A model generated the notes under the pieces. It was not told where the DNA came from, ran no database searches, and was given only the letters and a program-made list of their open reading frames with translations. The position numbers and the translations under genes are program-made. A stretch of DNA of 9,892 nucleotides from an uncultured Collinsella sp. (GTDB taxonomy: Bacteria; Actinomycetota; Coriobacteriia; Coriobacteriales; Coriobacteriaceae): positions 1 through 9,892 of the forward strand of contig CAUADW010000061.1 of NCBI GenBank assembly GCA_958427895.1, given 5' to 3'. Below are positions 6,789-9,892 of this stretch, one piece after another; positions within the stretch are counted from its first letter, which is position 1, and every line of letters starts with the position of its first letter.

Positions 6789-7313
6789 TTAGTTCTCCTT
6801 ACCGACGAACATCTCGGAGACCGTCAGGCCACGGCGAGCCGCGACGTCCTCAGGGCTGGAGAGCTCCTTGAGGCCCTCGACGGCAGCCTTGATGATGTTG
6901 AGGCCGTTGTCGGTACCGAGGGACTTGGACAGGACGTTCTTGATGCCAGCAAGCTCAAAGAGGGGACGCACAGCGCCGCCGGCGATAACGCCGGTACCCT
7001 CGACAGCGGGCTTGATGATGATGCGGCCGGCACCAAAGTGGCCGAGAACCTCGTGCGGGATGGTGCCCTGCTCGGTCACCGGCACGTGGAACATGTTCTT
7101 CTTGGCATCGAGAGATGCCTTGGAGATGGCCATGGGCACCTCAGCGGACTTGCCCATGCCAACGCCGACGTTGCCCTTGCCGTCGCCAACGACGACGAGA
7201 GCGACGAGGCTCATGCGACGACCACCCTTGACGGTCTTCGACACGCGGTTGATGTAAACGACGCGCTCCTCGAACTCGGAGGCCTCGCGCTGCTGCTTCT
7301 GATTACGAGCCAT
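6789..7313 (-). CDS. rpsE: 30S ribosomal protein S5 (uS5)
   Basis: S5 lies at the mRNA entry side of the 30S subunit and affects decoding fidelity and helicase activity. The 174-residue product has the N-terminal double-stranded RNA-binding-like domain with INRVSKTVKGGRRMS at 21-35, the loop in which spectinomycin-resistance changes occur in other bacteria, and VVVGDGKGNVGVGMGKS at 40-56. The C-terminal domain includes HFGAGRIIIKPA and GTGVIAGGAVRPLFELAGI. The ATG at 7313 is preceded by AGGAGG about 10 nt upstream, part of which is the rplR stop (TAGGAGG). The gap to rplR is 14 nt. The loop sequence shows no obvious resistance-type change that I can name. Confidence 0.98.
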   Translation of the reverse strand: MARNQKQQREASEFEERVVYINRVSKTVKGGRRMSLVALVVVGDGKGNVGVGMGKSAEVPMAISKASLDAKKNMFHVPVTEQGTIPHEVLGHFGAGRIIIKPAVEGTGVIAGGAVRPLFELAGIKNVLSKSLGTDNGLNIIKAAVEGLKELSSPEDVAARRGLTVSEMFVGKEN

Positions 7314-7327
7314 GTGCTACATACCTC

Positions 7328-7696
7328 CTAGAACTCGAGACCGGCGGCACGAGCACCGTCGGCGAGGGCCTTGACGCGGCCATGGTAGATACGGCCACCG
7401 CGATCGAAGGCGACCTTGGTGATGCCGGCCTCGATGGCGCGCTTGCCAACGAGCTGACCGACCTTCTCCGCAGCCTCCTTGTTCGAGGTGTGGGTGCCCT
7501 TGAACTCGGCCTCGAGGGTCGAGGCAGAGACGAGCGTCAGGCTGGAGCCCTTGCTGTCGTCGATGATCTGGGCATAGATGTTGGCGTTAGTACGGGTCAC
7601 GCGAAGACGCGGACGCTCGGAGGTACCCGAGACCTTGCCGCGAACACGACGCTGACGACGCTTGAGGCCTTCCAGCTTCGCCTTATGCTTGTTCAT
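7328..7696 (-). CDS. rplR: 50S ribosomal protein L18 (uL18)
   Basis: L18 binds 5S rRNA, with L5, in the central protuberance. The 122-residue product has the basic N-terminus KRRQRRVRGKVSGTSERPRL at 13-32, the RTNANIYAQIIDD block at 35-47, GKRAIEAGITKVAFDRGG, and YHGRVKALADGARAAGLEF at the C-terminus, all classical L18 signatures. AGGAG lies 7 nt before the ATG at 7696. The upstream spacer to rplF is 75 nt and contains a strong hairpin (7725-7746), unlike the tight junctions further down the operon. Confidence 0.98.
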   Translation of the reverse strand: MNKHKAKLEGLKRRQRRVRGKVSGTSERPRLRVTRTNANIYAQIIDDSKGSSLTLVSASTLEAEFKGTHTSNKEAAEKVGQLVGKRAIEAGITKVAFDRGGRIYHGRVKALADGARAAGLEF

Positions 7697-7724
7697 ACGT
7701 AAACTCCTAAAAAGGTTGATCTTG

Positions 7725-7773
7725 CCAGCACCTGACGGGGTGCTGGTCTTATGCGAGTGAGTCGGTTACGACT
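7725..7773 (-). other. Tandem hairpins between rplF and rplR, the first spanning the rplF stop
   Basis: Read on the minus strand, AGUCG/CGACU (7773-7769 with 7764-7760, loop of 4) includes part of the rplF stop codon. It is followed by a perfect 8-bp stem CCAGCACC/GGUGCUGG (7746-7739 with 7732-7725) with a 6-nt loop. A T5 run occurs only about 11 nt after the stem, so this is not a standard intrinsic terminator. It may set mRNA stability, serve as a processing site, or be a protein-binding site. The function is unknown. Confidence 0.5.
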
Positions 7774-8308
7774 ACTTGGCGGCCTTACCCAGCTTGCGGC
7801 GGATGTGCTCGCCAACGTAGTGGATACCCTTGCCCTTGTAAGGCTCGGGAGGACGATGGCCGCGGATCTCAGCGGCGATCTGACCGACCTGCTGCTTGTT
7901 GATACCCTTGACGTTCACGTGGGTGTTGTCGGGAACCTCGAAGGTGATGCCCTCAGGAGCCTCGACGATCACGGGGTGCGAGAAGCCCAGGGAGAACTCG
8001 AGGTTCTTGCCCTTCTGCTGCACGCGGTAACCGACGCCGGCGAGCTCGAGCTTCTTCTCGAAGCCCTCGGAAACGCCAACAACCATGTTGTGGATGAGGG
8101 CGCGGGTGAGGCCGTGGCGGGCACGGGTCTCACGCTCGTCGTCGGGACGGGAAACGGTGAGGACGTTGTCCTCGACGTTGATAGCGAGCTTCTCAAAGAC
8201 ATCGAGCTCGAGCTGGCCCTTGGGGCCCTTGACGACAACGTTGTTGCCGTTGACTGCCACTTCGACTCCGGCGGGAATCTGGACAGGCTTATTACCGATA
8301 CGAGACAC
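7772..8308 (-). CDS. rplF: 50S ribosomal protein L6 (uL6), GTG start
   Basis: L6 binds the sarcin-ricin-loop region near the factor-binding centre of the 50S subunit. The 178-residue product has two tandem L6 domains. It starts MSRIGNKPVQIP. The second domain carries LAGVGYRVQQKG at 89-100, GFSHPV at 108-113, and the long C-terminal signature GINKQQVGQIAAEIRGHRPP at 135-154 followed by EPYKGKGIHYVGE at 155-167. The start is GTG 8308, supported by the family N-terminus and an AGGAG site 6 nt upstream. rpsH ends 33 nt before. Downstream the stop codon lies within a small hairpin. Confidence 0.98.
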   Translation of the reverse strand: MSRIGNKPVQIPAGVEVAVNGNNVVVKGPKGQLELDVFEKLAINVEDNVLTVSRPDDERETRARHGLTRALIHNMVVGVSEGFEKKLELAGVGYRVQQKGKNLEFSLGFSHPVIVEAPEGITFEVPDNTHVNVKGINKQQVGQIAAEIRGHRPPEPYKGKGIHYVGEHIRRKLGKAAK

Positions 8309-8341
8309 GGTGATCTCCTTTCCTTCTACCTACCGAGCGAA

Positions 8342-8740
8342 TTACCAGACGTAAGCGATGATCTCGCCGCCGACGTTGTGCTTGCGAGCATCGCGGTCGG
8401 TCATGACGCCATGGCTGGTGGAAATAATGGCGGTACCAAGGCCACCGCGGACGCGGGGCATGTCGGCAACGCCGGTGTACTTACGCAGGCCCGGCTTGGA
8501 AATGCGGCGGATGCCGTTGATGACCTTAGCCTTCTTGGGACCATACTTAAGCGTGATGTGCAGAGTCTTCTGGGGAACGGTGTCCTCGACATCGTAGCCC
8601 TCGATGTAGCCCTCCTCGTGCAGAACACGAGCGATCTCGACGAGCTTCTTGCTGCTCGGCATGGAGACCGTGGCCTTGTTCACAGAGTTAGCGTTACGGA
8701 TGCGCGTAAGCATATCTGCGATCGGGTCTGTAAGGTTCAT
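8342..8740 (-). CDS. rpsH: 30S ribosomal protein S8 (uS8)
   Basis: S8 binds helix 21 of 16S rRNA early in 30S assembly. In E. coli it also represses the spc operon by binding the mRNA around the rplE start. The 132-residue product has the N-terminal DPIADMLTRIRNA block at 5-17 and the C-terminal signature: GGLGTAIISTSHGVMTDRDA at 99-118, then RKHNVGGEIIAYVW at 119-132. His110 in STSHG takes the place where many bacteria have Lys or Gln. AAGGAG lies 7 nt before the ATG at 8740. The upstream gap to rpsN is 119 nt and highly structured, so it may be a regulatory site for this or a neighbouring protein. Confidence 0.98.
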   Translation of the reverse strand: MNLTDPIADMLTRIRNANSVNKATVSMPSSKKLVEIARVLHEEGYIEGYDVEDTVPQKTLHITLKYGPKKAKVINGIRRISKPGLRKYTGVADMPRVRGGLGTAIISTSHGVMTDRDARKHNVGGEIIAYVW

Positions 8741-8781
8741 ACAGATTCTCCTTCGTTCTTGATGAACACGTGCTCTTGGTT

Positions 8782-8867
8782 CTTCGCCGCCCTTAACGGC
8801 AAAGCCTTTTTAGCGCGTTTTCCCTGTTCCAAACTGATGCTTGAAACGCTGGTAGTGACTTACCAGC
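8782..8867 (-). other. Three-hairpin structured RNA between rpsN and rpsH
   Basis: Three stems follow one another on the minus strand. Hairpin 1 (8867-8848) is a perfect 7-bp stem, GCUGGUA/UACCAGC, with a 6-nt loop, and it contains the rpsN stop codon. Hairpin 2 (8847-8826), GUUUCAA/UUGGAAC, has 7 bp including one G-U and an 8-nt loop, and it starts at the very next base, so the two could stack coaxially. Hairpin 3 (8804-8782), CUUUGCCG/CGGCGAAG, has 8 bp with one G-U and a 7-nt loop. No U tract follows. About 40 nt, including the rpsH Shine-Dalgarno site, remain unpaired downstream. I know of no described element at this junction. Confidence 0.5.
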
Positions 8868-9045
8868 TGGCCTTCTTAACGCCGGGAAGCTCGCCCTTGA
8901 GTGCAAGCTCGCGGAAGCAGACACGGCACAGGCCGAACTTGCGGTACACAGAGTGCGGACGGCCGCAGCGCTGGCAGCGCGTGTACTCACGAGTAGAGAA
9001 CTTCTGCTTGCGATTGCACTTGACGATCATCGATGTCTTAGCCAC
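8860..9045 (-). CDS. rpsN: 30S ribosomal protein S14 type Z (uS14), GTG start
   Basis: S14 is a late-binding protein of the 30S head. The 61-residue product is the short zinc-binding form. Cys24 and Cys27 (TRCQRCGRPH) with Cys40 and Cys43 (GLCRVCFREL) form the two CxxC pairs. It ends in the conserved GELPGVKKASW. The longer, zinc-free paralogue of about 100 residues is not in this window. The start is GTG 9045, giving MAKTSMIVK, with GAGGAGG 6 nt upstream. The gene lies between rplE and rpsH as in other spc operons, but both flanking spacers are long and hold hairpins. Confidence 0.98.
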   Translation of the reverse strand: MAKTSMIVKCNRKQKFSTREYTRCQRCGRPHSVYRKFGLCRVCFRELALKGELPGVKKASW

Positions 9046-9070
9046 TTATATCCTCCTCACATAGAGTATT

Positions 9071-9124
9071 GTTCGCCCCAAGCGCCGCCCCCTTGTGGGA
9101 ACGGCGCTTATAGGGCAGGTGAAC
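9071..9124 (-). other. Long hairpin filling the rplE-rpsN spacer
   Basis: The element begins at the base just after the rplE stop codon and ends about 25 nt before the rpsN start. On the minus strand the core is a perfect 8-bp stem AAGCGCCG/CGGCGCUU (9109-9102 with 9087-9080), with an inner CCC/GGG possibility in the 14-nt loop. It is extended outward by GCCC/GGGC (9116-9113 with 9078-9075) and GUUC/GAAC (9124-9121 with 9074-9071), separated by small internal loops. No T tract follows, which argues against termination. The strong rpsN Shine-Dalgarno site lies just outside, so control of rpsN initiation or transcript processing is possible. Confidence 0.55.
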
Positions 9125-9682
9125 CTATTTCTTGAACGGGAAACCGAAGGCGTCCAGAAGGGCCTTGGCCTCCTCATCGGTATTGGCGGTGGTCACGAAA
9201 GTGATGTCCATACCGCGCTGGTGATCGACGGAGTCGAAGTCGATCTCGGGGAAGATGAGCTGCTCGGTGACGCCCATGGAGAAGTTACCACGGCCGTCGA
9301 AGCTCTTGGCGGAGATGCCGCGGAAGTCGCGGATACGGGGGATCGCGACGGAGGTCAGACGATCGAAGAACTCCCACATACGGTCGCCACGCAGGGTAAC
9401 CTTGCAGCCGATCGGCATACCAGCGCGCAGGCGGAAGGTAGCGATGGACTTGCGGGCACGGGTAATCATCGGCTGCTGTCCGGTGATGGCGCGCAGGTCG
9501 CGCACGGCACCGTCGATGGCCTTGGAATCGGTAGCGGCCTCGCCGACACCCATGTTCACGACAATCTTCTCAAACTTGGGGATCATCATGACGTTCTCGT
9601 ACTGGAACTTGTCCTGAAGCTGCTGCTTGACCTCGTTGTTGTACTTGGTCTTCAGACGCGGCACATACTTCTCTTCTGCCAT
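9125..9682 (-). CDS. rplE: 50S ribosomal protein L5 (uL5)
   Basis: L5 binds 5S rRNA in the central protuberance and bridges to S13. The 185-residue product has family length (179 in E. coli). Blocks seen are FEKIVVNMGVGEA at 37-49, the LRAITGQQPMITRARKSIATF region at 63-83 (LRAITGQQPMI then TRARKSIATF), RLRAGMPIGCKVTLRG at 84-99, and GRGNFSMGVTEQLIFPEID at 130-148. The ATG at 9682 follows AAGGAG by 6-7 nt. It is the first gene after a non-coding stretch of at least 210 nt that contains a promoter. In most bacteria rplX lies just upstream with a short gap; rplX is not within reach here. Confidence 0.98.
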   Translation of the reverse strand: MAEEKYVPRLKTKYNNEVKQQLQDKFQYENVMMIPKFEKIVVNMGVGEAATDSKAIDGAVRDLRAITGQQPMITRARKSIATFRLRAGMPIGCKVTLRGDRMWEFFDRLTSVAIPRIRDFRGISAKSFDGRGNFSMGVTEQLIFPEIDFDSVDHQRGMDITFVTTANTDEEAKALLDAFGFPFKK

Positions 9683-9813
9683 TGTTCACTCCTTCTTGGG
9701 GTTTTAAGCACGGGGCGTGGCCACGATGGGTTGTCCTCGTGCCTCCTGGCTGCATCCGCGCCGCTCATGGCATTTCGCGGTTTGGACTCGACGCAGCAGG
9801 AGCCGACAAAACA
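9683..9813 (-). promoter_or_regulatory. Structured leader of the rplE transcript
   Basis: About 130 nt separate the predicted transcription start from the rplE ATG. On the minus strand a 13-bp stem with one bulged base and one G-U pair joins 9802-9790 (CUCCUGCUGCGUC) to 9756-9743 (GAUGCAGCCAGGAG). Inside it is a small CCGC/GCGG hairpin (9780-9777 with 9764-9761). Directly abutting its 3' side, GCACG (9742-9738) can pair with CGUGC (9712-9708), with two further G-C pairs inside. The AAGGAG site at the 3' end stays outside these stems. The layout looks like a ribosomal-protein autoregulatory leader. In E. coli, S8 acts near the rplE start. The assignment here is inference. Confidence 0.5.
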
Positions 9814-9819
9814 ATCGGT

Positions 9820-9848
9820 ACTATACGCGCATCGGGAGCGTATTTCCA
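9820..9848 (-). promoter_or_regulatory. Probable sigma-70-type promoter upstream of rplE
   Basis: On the minus strand TGGAAA (9848-9843) and TATAGT (9825-9820) are separated by 17 nt. The -10 box matches consensus at five of six positions and the -35 box at four of six. The start point would be near 9813, about 130 nt before rplE. The site lies in the only sizeable non-coding stretch at this end of the window. This suggests that rplE opens its own transcription unit, or has an internal promoter if an upstream spc/S10 operon continues beyond the edge. Confidence 0.5.
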
Positions 9849-9867
9849 GAAAAACCTCGTCTGCCTG

Positions 9868-9883
9868 CACAACTCCACAACTC
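9868..9883 (-). repeat. 8-bp perfect tandem repeat upstream of the rplE promoter
   Basis: The unit GAGTTGTG (minus strand) occurs twice in direct contact at 9883-9876 and 9875-9868, some 20 nt upstream of the -35 box. Two short copies could be a protein-binding site or chance. No function can be assigned. Confidence 0.4.
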
Positions 9884-9892
9884 CCCCGCACA

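Noticed and set aside
8782..8812. Plus-strand intrinsic terminator (inverted repeat followed by CCTTTTTAG)
   Set aside because: The T run reads on the plus strand, where there is no gene to terminate, and the plus-strand stem has a C-A mismatch. The minus-strand hairpin pairs better.
7751..9064. Plus-strand open frame of 437 codons opposite rplF, rpsH and rpsN
   Set aside because: It spans three known genes and their spacers and its translation resembles no family. The length is notable but is explained by GC-rich codon bias.
9652..9891. Minus-strand frame of 79 codons upstream of and overlapping rplE, including a possible 38-codon leader peptide from an internal ATG
   Set aside because: There is no Shine-Dalgarno site before its ATGs, no family resemblance, it runs out of frame into rplE, and it coincides with the folded leader.

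Overview
The window is a contiguous stretch of the bacterial ribosomal-protein supercluster: the distal part of the spc operon, then secY-adk-map-infA, then the alpha operon. All 18 recognisable genes lie on the minus strand, so transcription runs from about 9800 down to 1. In transcription order they are rplE, rpsN, rpsH, rplF, rplR, rpsE, rpmD, rplO, secY, adk, map, infA, rpmJ, rpsM, rpsK, rpsD, rpoA and rplQ (cut at the left edge). No tRNA, rRNA, mobile element, CRISPR array or plus-strand gene was seen. No stretch longer than about 210 bases lacks a gene.

The organism looks like a high-GC Gram-positive. Codons favour C or G in the third position, S14 is the short four-cysteine form, Adk carries a four-cysteine LID, and secY-adk-map-infA-rpmJ-rpsM-rpsK-rpsD-rpoA-rplQ is the usual Gram-positive order. 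The unusual N-terminus of S4 (a single cysteine) resembles what I remember from Coriobacteriia such as Collinsella and Eggerthella. That placement is from memory and is not a search result.

Region by region: 9683-9892 is non-coding and holds a good sigma-70-type promoter and a long structured leader in front of rplE. 7328-9682 (rplE to rplR) has wide spacers, and three of them contain strong hairpins. 4226-7313 (rpsE to adk) is tightly packed, with gaps of 2-18 nt and short overlaps at rplO/secY and adk/map. 3337-3440 carries a likely promoter for infA. 2968-3117, between infA and rpmJ, is a 150-nt structured gap and a candidate autoregulatory leader of the alpha operon. 1-2967 is the alpha operon.

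The products act together in translation and protein export. L5, L6, L15, L17, L18, L30 and L36 belong to the 50S subunit. S4, S5, S8, S11, S13 and S14 belong to the 30S subunit. IF-1 starts translation, Map trims the initiator Met at the ribosome exit, and SecY takes nascent chains into or across the membrane. Adk balances adenine nucleotides, and RpoA nucleates RNA polymerase. The protein content is orthodox. The unexplained signal is in the intergenic RNA: five hairpin-bearing spacers or leaders that are not simple terminators and may be ribosomal-protein feedback sites.
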